NCBI GenBank assembly: GCA_039881145.1 | Contig: JAYKKI010000052.1 | Coordinates: 7,507,501 to 7,571,500 of the forward strand | Source: Druceiella hillmani | Lineage: Eukaryota; Arthropoda; Insecta; Lepidoptera; Hepialidae | DNA length: 64,000 nucleotides | Direction: 5' to 3' | In this document: positions 45,101-54,890 of the stretch, one piece after another | How the letters are laid out: every line of letters starts with the position of its first letter | Numbering within the stretch: position 1 is the stretch's first letter | The notes under the pieces: generated by a model | Database searches by the model: none | Told to the model about the DNA's origin: nothing | The model's input: only the letters and a program-made list of their open reading frames with translations | Made by a program: the position numbers and the translations under genes

Positions 45101-45854
45101 TAAACAAAAATTTAATAAACAACATAAAGAATAAATATTATTTTATAATATTAGCAAAAGCTCCATTTTTCAAACTAAAAACAAATCATTTTTGGCCTCC
45201 AAAATATTTTTTCAATGTTTAGACTATTAAAATTTTATATATATTTTTTTACTAATCGCCTTATACATTCCTCCTTTTACCTGAAAGGGTGTATTATTTT
45301 TCAAGAAGTTTTCATGTAGGACAGAATTAACTTCACTTCCGCAATAAGGTTTTTAAAAAAAATGTTTCAAAGAATTTTAATATAGGAAGTGGGAAATTGC
45401 TCGTAATAATTTATATTTAGTGTGACTAGAAAAAATATAACAGTTAATGTATTGATATATTAATTTTGTTAATTTTTGTGTATATTTAAAATGTGAAATG
45501 TGAGCTACACTCTATATTGTGTCTTAAAATGTTCTCTCACCTTCAAATGTGATAGTAGCCAGTCATGTCAACCAACTTAACTAATCAACTTGGACGGAAA
45601 TTTGGTTGAAGGAATTTCGACCCTGTATTAAACTGGATAATCAAGTAACTATAATTGTTTATATTTAAACATTCTACAAAACACATGTCTCATTGTATTT
45701 AATTATTGCCTCATTATTGTATACATTGTAAATTTAGTGAATTGCAATAAGTGATGTTTTCTACTCACTAAGAATAGCCCAAAATTTGAAGACAAAAGTC
45801 GTAAGTAATTACCTGTTGCCAGTGATTACATAAGGAATTGAAACCTGACCCCTC

Positions 45855-46200
45855 ACTATTGGCCTTGTAAAAACACTTCAAGTTACGCAGTGAGCTATAG
45901 AAAATACAATGCCAGGAGTTTTCAACAAAATATGATCTGTAATGAGGAGATCTGTAGGAGAAGAAATGTAAGCGATATAGTTAAAAGGATGGGCGTGTTA
46001 TCGTGGTAACCGACAAATTATGAGACTTTTGAAGAAGAGATACCCTCGAATATTGACCGCGTACTGAATGGGGCGACCTCCCAATAGGTATGTCGATGAT
46101 ATGGCAAAGGTTGCGGGGAACCATTGGATGCAAGCGGCACAGTATCGATCTTTGTGGGAATCAACAGGAGTGGCCTATGTCGGTCTCTGATCATATGGAT
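45855..46200 (+). pseudogene. RTE-type LINE C-terminus relic in arm A'
   Basis: The plus strand shows MRRSVGEEM and SDIVKRMGVL (about 45940-45995), then GRPPNRYVDDMAKVAGNHW and MQAAQYRSLWES (about 46071-46163). The latter is the characteristic C-terminal block of RTE-type LINE proteins, whose usual form is GRP..RW.DD..KVAG..WMQ.A.DR..W. Several frameshifts separate the pieces. The protein would be an endonuclease/reverse transcriptase acting in target-primed retrotransposition; only this inactive end remains. Its 3' region would extend toward higher coordinates, through the TAGCC-type module and module C. Confidence 0.85.
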
Positions 46201-47379
46201 ATATGTGTGATATACATATTTTTTAATTAGTACATTATTTTTCTTTGTAGATCTAAATTTGTACCAAAGGTTGGCTTGAAACCTATAATAGATATACACT
46301 TTCTATCAAATGCAATTTTAAAATTTATTTGTTTTTAGTTGATTAATCAGCCACAAATAATTTTCTTCCAATTAAGCATTAATCTTCTAATTGATAATCA
46401 TTTATATAATATGTCATAATTAAATATAAACAGTTTTTTGTAGCATAAACAAATTATAATTTAAATTATGGGACGTAATTAAAAGTCTTCATAATTAATT
46501 GTATTTATTTTCTACCTAATTAACATAAGTCTATATTTTTTCTGACTATAAATTTTAAATGTTTTCACATGAGGTGTTAGAATTCTTAGCATATATTAAG
46601 TAACACTTCTTGTAAATCTTTTAATACTAAACCTTAAAAACACAGTAGTTAATTCAAACCTTCATGGATACGGACGTGAATGTCAAACTCAATCTGTCAA
46701 AATGATGACAAAGTACACGGTGCAAATATATTCTCGTTAACACAATTTTGAGAAATTCCAAAAAAAACATTGAAAATTCTATGCCTATCCTTTAAAAAAG
46801 AAATGTTCGAATGTCTAATCTTACGAAGACCACAGTAACATTCATATGGTATAATTGTAAATAGGAATACACCAAGTCTCTTCATGTATTTCCAACATTA
46901 TTCGCCGATGTCATGTCTCTGAGTAGCAGAATTTCCTTAACTCAGTTTTTATTAGAAGTTAACACGCGGAATTTACCGTGCGATACAATACTGCCGAAAA
47001 TTCGTGTTTGGAATTAATGGTACGCAATAAAATTCTTCTGTGAATTCTGATATGATATGTGCCCATAGTTCATATTTATAGATTTCTTTTTTCTTTGTGT
47101 ACTATAAAATGCAATACACATTATATAAATTTTCAATAAAAATGTTAATATATAATGGGACTAACATTTTAAGCGTCTATTATTCATTCTGGATGGTGTG
47201 CATTTATAGCTCATTTGGCTTAATAATAAAAGAGAAATGAAGTAGCATAACAGGTCGTAGCATAAAGGCTTGTAGGCTTCACTACAAATTGATTCATAGA
47301 ATATGCCCTGTCTCTGGTTCTGCAAATTTCAAAGGAAATTTGTCATGGTTTATAATTTATTATCGATTTATGTAACGAA

Positions 47380-47545
47380 TTTATCACAATTCGTAATATA
47401 TTACGTCCTTCTTTCACGTTGCAATGGAGCAAGGAATCTTGTGATTTTTCAACAGTGATAGATCTTGGTAGACCGGAAAATGACATTGGCAACTTTTTGT
47501 CATAAGAATTATCATCATAACTAATATTATAAATGGTATTCATAA
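47380..47545 (-). repeat. TAGCC-type module, arm A' copy
   Basis: Reverse complement of the module at 38570-38720. In the minus-strand reading it has TTTATAATATTAGTTATGAT, AAAAGTTGCCAATGTCATTT, TCCGGTCTACCAAGATCTAT and CATTGCAACGTGAAAGAAG. It is closer to the core-B modules than the arm A copy is. Confidence 0.6.
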
Positions 47546-47639
47546 AATTTATGACACGTGATATACTTCGTCATTATTATTAAAAAAATTTATTTAATGT
47601 GAAATAAAATTATTATAATCATTTTTTGTGGAAAAATTA

Positions 47640-47960
47640 TGGAATTCTAATGGTATTGGGATGTTATGGGGATAATGACAACCGCAACATTCTTTTTTGG
47701 CTTATGGTTGAAAAATACATCACAAGATAAAATTATTTGTATTATTTATTTATGTCTATACTATAATGTATCTGATTGATAGTTATGGCGGACTAATTGC
47801 TGCGAAAGCAATCTCTTACAGTCAACCAGAACACTAGTTCAGCCCCTCTCGATGAGCGGCCGGCAATCGAACCCGGGTTCTCGCGGTGCGCCGCGCCACC
47901 AAAGGCCGTATGCCTTGTAATCAAACTAATACATCACGGCGACGATATGTATTTTGCTTT
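47640..47960 (-). repeat. CpG-rich module C, arm A' copy
   Basis: The minus strand reads GGCGCGGCGCACCGCGAGAA, then CCCGGGTTCGATTGCCGG, then CCGCTCATCGAG. The T-stem has one mismatch relative to arm A. The plus-strand 75-codon frame at 47797-48024 is a shadow of this module. Confidence 0.6.
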
Positions 47961-48654
47961 GTCTCGTGAAATAATGCGTACACGCCAAATGCTAGTTATT
48001 TTAGGATTTCGAATCTCAAATTAAAAAAAGGAATGCTTATAGCCTCATATTCTTGTCTGTCTGTCAGTCATGACCTATTTTTGCAGAAACCACGAAACAC
48101 AGAAGCAACGTAGATCTTGAAAATTGTGCATAGTAATTAATTATTAACATATTTTGCTAAATTTTAAAATATTCATTACAGGTATAAATAGGAGATAAAA
48201 AAGGGCTCAATTTTTTTTTATTCTAAATGTCATTTCAAAGAGCTTAACGTTGTTATTAATAATTAAACTTTCGTAGTGCCAGTTTCACTCACGCTTGATA
48301 AGCGTTTTAATAAACGCTAAGAGAAGTTAAACCGCAAAGCAGACTTTTATATTTCAGTAAGTTGCTATTTTAAGGGTAGAAAAAGTGAATGTACAAAATA
48401 AGTTGAGTTGATTTAACATCAGAACTTATCCAGTATTCATGCATATATTCAAACCACCTACTATGACATCACCTCTTTTTGTAATTAATTAAGTAAAGAA
48501 ATTTATTCTTATAAATGGCGTAAAAGAATTTAAACCATTTAGGATTTTTAAATGTGTTCTAAGTTATATTTAAAAAGCAGAATAATGATGAGAATTTGTA
48601 GCTATTTTATTATTAGACTGTATAAATTCCGTAAAATGTTTTATTGTCTTTTAA

Positions 48655-48656
<2 letters not shown>

Positions 48657-48700
<44 letters not shown>
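48657..48700. repeat. (TA)n microsatellite in arm A'
   Basis: About 21 TA units at the position that corresponds to the seven-unit tract at 37468-37482 in arm A, a length difference acquired after the arms separated. Confidence 0.95.
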
Positions 48701-48701
<1 letters not shown>

Positions 48702-48910
48702 GTGCTGGCATTTATTATTAAAAATCATAATACCTTCCCATAATCTCAATTCAGAAATTATTCTCTTGTCGTAATACTTCTGAAGAGATAAAGCTACTAT
48801 GAAACTCGATTGGTTCTGATTGTCTTACGAATGAAGAAAAGAGAAGTTTTTGATGAAATTGAAAATACTTCGTTTTAAAAACACGTGGGGAACCCATTTA
48901 ATTATACCGA

Positions 48911-49138
48911 TTTTTCTAACAATAGAACAGATTTTTCAAGAAGTTGTGCAATAAAAATTTTAAATTTCATTAATTTTAAAAATTATAAAAATATTTTATG
49001 TTTTCAAACTGGTAATAATTAACACAATTTTTCTAACAATAGAACAGATTTTTCAAGAAGTCGTGCAATAAAAATTTTAAATTTCATTAATTTTAAAAAT
49101 TATAAAAATATTTTATGTTTTCAAACTGGTAATAATTA
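48911..49138 (+). repeat. 117-bp tandem duplication
   Basis: A unit starting TTTTTCTAACAATAGAACAG at 48911 repeats at 49028 with almost no differences (AGTTGTGC versus AGTCGTGC). It forms the outer edge of arm A'. It is much younger than the arms themselves. Confidence 0.95.
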
Positions 49139-50327
49139 GACATAAATTGAAATACAAAAGGCAATTTGTTAAAACAATTATATACAAAGTTTGAATTATA
49201 TAAACACTGAAAAAATATTTCGGAAGCCGAAAATGATTACCTGACCTTTTTAGCCTGAAGAATAGGACTTTTGATAGCATTGTAAAGTATATCTATTTCA
49301 TTCTTGCACAAATATTTCTATTATTTTTTTATATTAAATTTACACAGAAATTTTTTTAAAAAGTGCAAGCAAAAAGGGAGTGAATAATTATATTTATTCT
49401 CATATTTAATGTTGGAACATAACATATACACTATTTTGTTAGAATTTTCGTCATGTATTTTTATTTTCAAATATACTCAGAAACGTATTAAACTAACTTT
49501 AATTCGCAATTTCTGAGTTGCAGATTTATAGAAAGCAGTTAAAACCTCCACGACTATCTGGAAATTAAATAATAAGTTTTAATTTTCTTGGATTTATAAT
49601 CAAAATTACAATGGAAGCAAAAATATTTCCCTCTTAATTAAGAATTGTAGGGAGCTATTTAATTGCTCATTTATATTACATATAATTACGTTTGAAAGAA
49701 TAATATCGATTCATCGCTCCATCTCAACAATGGATCATTATTTTCTTTTCAATAAAATTTCAAAAGAAATAACATTTCTCGTAAAAGAAAATAGCCTATA
49801 TAATTTCCCAACTTACTAGCAATATCTATGCAAATAATGTCGGTCCATTGTTTATAGCGTCGTGAAAAAAGGACAAAAAATACACATTATAATAATAGTT
49901 AGGATGAGATTTCCAATGATATAAAATAGCCTATGTCAATTTCCTGTCTACCAACTATCTCTGTTCAAATAGGTATAAGATCGATTGCTCTGTTACGACG
50001 TGGAAGAAGTACAGATAAACATAATTTGTTTATAATATTAAGATTTACCATTAAATAAATAATTTTGGAAAAACTACGGAAATTCTTAAAATTTAATCAT
50101 ATTTTTTTATTAAGCATATTGTGGACAAATGTGGAAAAGATAATAGATGGGAAATTTTCCCTATTTACATTCAAATGAAGATATTCAGACACACAAAATA
50201 ATGAGCAATTTTCAAATAAGTGAACTTACCTTAACTGTATTGATATATAAAGTGGCAAAGTTTGTGTCTTTAATTGTTTTTTCTCGCTAATCTCTTGAGC
50301 GACACGTTCGATTAAAAAATTCTTTTT

Positions 50328-50507
50328 ATGTCCAAACACCCATATTTGAAGAAAGTTTTGATTCTTAGTATTGAGAAAAATATAACAGAATTCGTAGAAC
50401 ACTTAAAGGTGCAAAGTAAAGAGACTAGAATCCAATTTTCAATCAAAACGTCTTTTGCCATCACAAGAAGTAAATCCCAAGATATGTTTATAATCAATAT
50501 ATTTTAA
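50328..50507 (+). pseudogene. Helitron helicase C-terminal fragment, copy in B'
   Basis: An open frame of 59 codons from ATG at 50328 to TAA at 50505-50507 contains KKVLILSIEKNITEFVEHLK, then KETRIQFSIKTSFAITRSK and SQD. The QF.I..SFAIT..KSQ string matches the Helitron/Pif1 helicase motif QFP...FA.TINKSQGQ. Compared with B this copy is open through the motif but lacks the GQ and has diverged (TRSKSQD). The stop at 50505 comes from the hairpin insertion that follows. The rest of the helicase end (VENQFIF..KGNKMKNMICS) lies at about 50606-50680. A fragment; not functional. Confidence 0.7.
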
Positions 50508-50599
50508 TATGCTTGAAGATACGTTACCTTCAAGCATATTGAAATATTCTCAAAAAGAAAATGTTTTTAATATGGACCGATTTATATTACTTTGTCTAG

Positions 50600-50682
50600 A
50601 TCAGTTGACGTTGAAAACCAATTTATATTTTCATCCAAAGGAAATAAAATGAAGAACATGATATGCTCCGAACACTAATTGT
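50600..50682 (+). pseudogene. Helitron KGNKMKN end, copy in B'
   Basis: SVDVENQFIF and, after a damaged position, KGNKMKNMICSEH then a stop correspond to the closing segment at 42831-42920 in B. Together with the preceding entry this shows the same hairpin-interrupted helicase end in both cores. Confidence 0.68.
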
Positions 50683-50759
50683 AATCAAACTTATAATAAG
50701 ATACACGATGAAAGTAAAACTTCAGGGCGCAGTCAGTTACTCCTATATATTGAAAAAAA

Positions 50760-51443
50760 CACTATTTTATATTCAGCACTTTTATAATACATGGATGGAA
50801 AGATCGAGAAACAAACACTAGTATTTATGTCCTGCGAATTAAAAGACGGCACTCCTTTTATCAATTTATTGGACGAAAAGAGTCGAGATTTCGTATATCA
50901 AAGGCGCATTACTTTGTGAGATAATATTTGTTACCTTATACCATAAGTTTTGTATAAATACAGATTGTTAAAAAAAGTAAATAAATTTAGATTATTCCAG
51001 AAATATAACTTTATATTCCATTTTTTTATACTTGCTTTTCAATACTCTTGATAGATTTTTTAAATTAGTGAATTAATTTATAGTATATAGTTAAAAACAT
51101 AAGGTGTGAAATATATGGTGCTGTAGAGATTCCATTAAAAAGAAAATTTTGCATTTTTTGCTTCCTTATTCAATATATTTGCATGAAGCAATCTAGCCCC
51201 ATTTTAGTGGCACTCTTATATTGGATTTACAATTTAATCGTAAGTATATCAAGCGTAGTGTTTATTTTATATAAGTTAATTGAAAAATTTTGCAATCATT
51301 TGTCAAAATTAAAAAAAAATATTCAGAAAACACGCATTATGACCAGTATCTGGAATTTTCCATATAGGCCTTCAGTTTCTTTACCACATACCTACATTCT
51401 TAAAATTTTGAAACTATCTAGAGTAAACTCTCACTCTTCTTGA
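50760..51443 (+). other. conserved short frames in B', unidentified
   Basis: At about 50800-50925 one frame reads FMSCELKDGTPFINLLDEK then SRDFVYQRRITL, while the B copy (43075-43195) keeps FMSCESEDGTPFINSLDEKG. At 51183-51443 a frame (PILVALLYWIYNLIVSISSV, VFILYKLIEKFCNHL) corresponds to 43455-43640. They may be further remnants of a gene carried by the Helitron. I cannot identify them, and frame conservation between only two copies is weak evidence. Confidence 0.3.
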
Positions 51444-52599
51444 TTTAGAAAATATTTTTTATATATAGTTTTAAAAGAAATATTTTTAGAGGAATAAGAA
51501 ATAATTTTTTTTTGGAATTTTAAATAATCAATAACAAATGCTTGTTTGTCTGCAGCTTTTGTTCGCAGGACCGTATCGTATTGGGACTCTTCATTTTCAG
51601 TTGCATTTATCTACGCATTTTTTTACCCGTAGCATTACCAGATATTCGTTTATTTACGATGATCACAAACTATTATAAACAGAACAATAATTTTGACAAT
51701 AAATCAAGACTAAAATGTCAAGCGTTTGTTTAAACTCTCTAAATCCTCTGATCATCGTTATTTTACGCGCCTATTTTCGAGATAAATTCAAATTAAACAG
51801 AGTTCCTACTGAATTAGCTTTAATAAGGTAGTTACAGGTATTTACTTCTTAATACAATTGGCAATTAATGCGCGTGCTCAAACTTTTAAATCTAACTGGG
51901 TGGCTTAATGAGACCATATTGGTTAATTTGAAAAGGAGTACATGAGTTATATACATTAACAAAAGGTGCCTAATATTATAACGATCAAAAATTATTGACT
52001 ACATGAATTATATGAATTAGTTTAGCTTGAGTCTAGAGCTTATCTTTGAAATTTGTTAATTTTAATATTGATAAGCGAGAAATAATTCAAGTAACATTAA
52101 AATTTAAAAAATCAATAATATCAGTAGATCATGTAGTTAAAATAAGTAGTAGAAAGTAAAAAAGAATGTTATAAATATAAAAATGATAAAAGTTATCATT
52201 CTCTGTTATTTTTTTCATAAGATATTTTCCACAAAAAATTTTTTCGAATAGAAAAAAAAATTTTTCGCCTAAAAACATTTGTGAAATAACAGTAGGGTTA
52301 TAAGTTTTTGTTGCATATACTGATAATTCTAGCCCTTATCTTCAAAATATATTAATTTTAATATTATTTGACTAGAAATAATTCGCGTAACATTAAAAAG
52401 ATAATATGAACTATATAAGTGGACAAAAATGTAACAAATAACAAAAAGGATAAAAGTTATCATTCTCTATTAATTTTTTCATAATCAGATATTATCCACA
52501 AAAACCTTTTTTGAATTGAAAATATTTTTTCGCATAAATACATTAGTGAAATAGCAGTAGGTTTATATATTTTTGTTATGTATACTATTGTCAGAGCAA

Positions 52600-53030
52600 G
52601 TCTCACAAATAAGAGATATTTATATATTAATTTGCAATATTTAACTATTTATTTATACTGAGTGTTTGTTGACGTTACTTGCATAACGCAATTTCGCTTG
52701 CACTGTAAGGAACTCAATACGAAATTTTACTGCCGTTCAGCATTCCGTCTCATGGCTAGTTCTATTGCATAATAAAACTTATTTGTAGTATATTCGAATT
52801 TCTAAATAATACTACCCTTTTAGCTTATCAAAAGCGCTATTCGCTGTTTTCTTCAAATTAGAGACCAAATGCCGACCAATTCTGATGCTGATAAGCTAGC
52901 AACGTGTGAGATATGTTCAATATGCGATAAAAAAAAAACGTAAATCTTATCATTTATGGTTTACATGTAAAGCACTAGCATGTGTCGAGTGCTCGCAAGA
53001 AATGTGCATCAAATACCGTGAAAAAATTTA
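52600..53030 (+). pseudogene. putative piggyBac-like transposase C-terminus
   Basis: From about 52812 the plus frame reads LIKSAIRCFLQIRDQMPTN, then KLATCEICSICDKKK up to a run of ten A at 52929-52938. After a one-base slip the next frame continues KRKSYHLWFTCKA, then ACVECSQEMCIKYREKI and TAA at about 53028-53030. A C-terminal cysteine cluster preceded by a short basic linker is typical of piggyBac transposases, where it binds the transposon ends. The catalytic aspartate region is not recognisable upstream, and TTAA-flanked terminal repeats were not found. The frameshift in the A-run is seen directly; the family assignment is an inference from the cysteine pattern. Confidence 0.42.
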
Positions 53031-53039
53031 AATAAAAGG

Positions 53040-54684
53040 CCTTAGAATTTTTGTTTATTTATAATTTTTTTGGATTTTTTTTTCTTCTGTAAGGTCAATA
53101 AATTATTAATTTTATAAAAAAACGTAAAATAAGTCACGTTTAAAGTTTCCGTAATGTTAAATCTCATTACCTACAACTGATTAATTTTGTTGCAAAAAGA
53201 CAAGGTAGTATAATTATTAGTATTTAAGGGGAAAAGTTATTTAATAGAAAATTAAATAATATTCTTGAATCGTATATTTATATATTTTAAAAGAATTTCT
53301 AAAATTTCCCCTTGTGGGTACAAAATTTGAGGATATCTTTCAATGCTATGCTTATTATATAATAAACCCGGCACCTTTTGAGGAACTAAGATAAGATTTC
53401 AAAGACAGGAGCAACTAAATCTATACCTATTACACCGCTCTGCTCAATGAAATTCGTGTATAGTTATCAACAAAGGATATTTTGCAGTTGCATATAAGAT
53501 TGATGTTGTAGAAATAAAGGTAAATGGATGTGTACAAAACAAATAATACTAAGAGAAATTAAATAGGAAAGAAGGCAGAAAAGAAATCAAATAGGAACCT
53601 ATCCAAGAATCTATCCATTGAAACCGTGACTATGGTGCTACTTTCTATGAACAGTACAGTGCGTATGGAAAATTTTATTTATGCAGACAAAGTAATCATT
53701 TCTAAATTGTTTTGCAATTTTTGTATGAAATTACAAAAATAAACGTATCTTTTTCGATATAGATATTTCCCAAAAACTGACGAACTATTAACTTCGAAGT
53801 GTTTTTTTCTCTTGTGGCATACATTATTAACGATAGTATAAGAAGGCCTTACAATATTTCGAGAAATATAGTATATGCCCTCCGTTTCATATTTATTTGA
53901 TTTCGACGATGTGGAAAAATGCCACACGTTGAACGTTGATGATATAGCAAGTTGAGTTATATTAATCATTCATACGCCAGATGAACTCAGTCATCGACCA
54001 CTTAGCATTAGCGCCTATTGTTAATAATGAAAGAAATCGAATTTATAATTGTGAGGAAAACATTATAAGGGTTAGACATATTTTATAGTTAATTTATGTT
54101 TTTGTTAAAATTTTACTTTTTAGTACGAAAAGAAAAATTTCATATTTCTGTAACAGGAAATATACGGCAATTGGAACTAGGTGAACTGGAAAGAAGTGAA
54201 AAGGTAAAATATTTTTCTTAATTTTTCTTTTTTATAAATTCAGTAAAATTACTGTAACTAGTTGCAATAATTTTCTGTGGACTCTCACTCTGAATTTTTC
54301 CTTGTCACTATTCAATGTTTTTCGTCTAAACGTTACCCGCGTTTACGAAAGCCCTTTTCAGTGCCTCATTATTAAAAAAACTATTGATTCAGAATCAAAC
54401 AAAAAGGAAAATATTTTATAATTCTATTTGCATCCAAATATATTAACTTGACTTGTTTCAGAAATTCAAAAATAATTGTGATTTGCGTAAGAAAACGAGT
54501 TGTCTTTACTTTTATAATGTTAATAATTTGAAAAATTTTGTTATTTTGAGAATTTCCCTTTTTTAAAATCTAGTAAAAAGCTTGGTATCTTTCTCTTTAC
54601 CATGAATAATATTTTCTACAAATTTTCTCCGAGTGGTAGTAAATTTATGACTTAGTGGTAAAATTACTTTATTTTTACGCTCAA
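53040..54684. other. AT-rich stretch, nothing supported
   Basis: The 96-codon minus frame at 53679-53969 is of indifferent composition (includes HFSTSSKSNKYETEGIYYIS) and lacks splice or domain support. Confidence 0.45.
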
Positions 54685-54890
54685 AAGCGCTTTGCACCAC
54701 ATCTTACACAGAATAACACGCCGATATATAAGAAGGCTAGATAGGCATGCCAATTAGACTAACTATTTTCACTCATACTTACAGTGGCGTCTCTTATTGC
54801 TGGTCATACGTGATATATGGTGTGTAAACGTACAATATACAGCAAAAGTATACATTCGTTTTAGAACATGGCCAGTGCATTATGCATTGA
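54685..54890 (+). repeat. family N repeat, copy 2
   Basis: GCGCTTTGCACCACATCTTA..., AGATAGGCATGCCAATTAGACT, GCTGGTCATACGTGATATATG, GTATACATTCGTTTTAGAAC and ATGGCCAGTGCATTA match 25665-25885 in order and orientation. The two copies share their right limit within a few bases (GTGCATTA), suggesting it is a true end of the repeat. Confidence 0.85.

Larger units (their letters stand above)
41420..45170 (+). repeat. core B of the inverted structure
   Basis: Core B is bounded by arm A on the left and arm A' on the right. The sequence AATACTGAAAAAATATTGAA then GGAGCCGAAAA at its left edge recurs in reverse at its right edge (about 45190-45215) and again at the start of B' (about 49206). B matches 49200-52580 in direct orientation with a nearly constant offset of about 7.74 kb. 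It contains, in order, two TAGCC modules, Helitron helicase relics, two short conserved frames and tandem 300-bp tail units. Confidence 0.88.
45170..49138 (-). repeat. arm A' of the 12-kb inverted structure
   Basis: Reverse complement of arm A over about 4 kb; see that entry for anchor pairs. A' lacks the 40530-40790 segment of A. It carries a longer (TA)n tract (48657-48700) where A has about seven TA units (37468-37482), and ends in a private 117-bp tandem duplication. Confidence 0.9.
49200..52580 (+). repeat. core B', direct copy of core B
   Basis: B' matches 41420-44900 at an offset of about 7.74 kb (helicase motif 42705 to 50445; ATGGATGGAAGGATCGAG at 43067 to ATGGATGGAAAGATCGAG at 50792; GTGCCTAATATTATAA at 44237 to 51967). 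It ends after two tail units, at about 52580, where unrelated sequence with a piggyBac-like relic begins. No arm copy follows it. Confidence 0.9.

Noticed and set aside
46018..46299. 93-codon minus-strand frame
   Set aside because: Antisense to the RTE relic in arm A', whose plus-strand motifs are clear.
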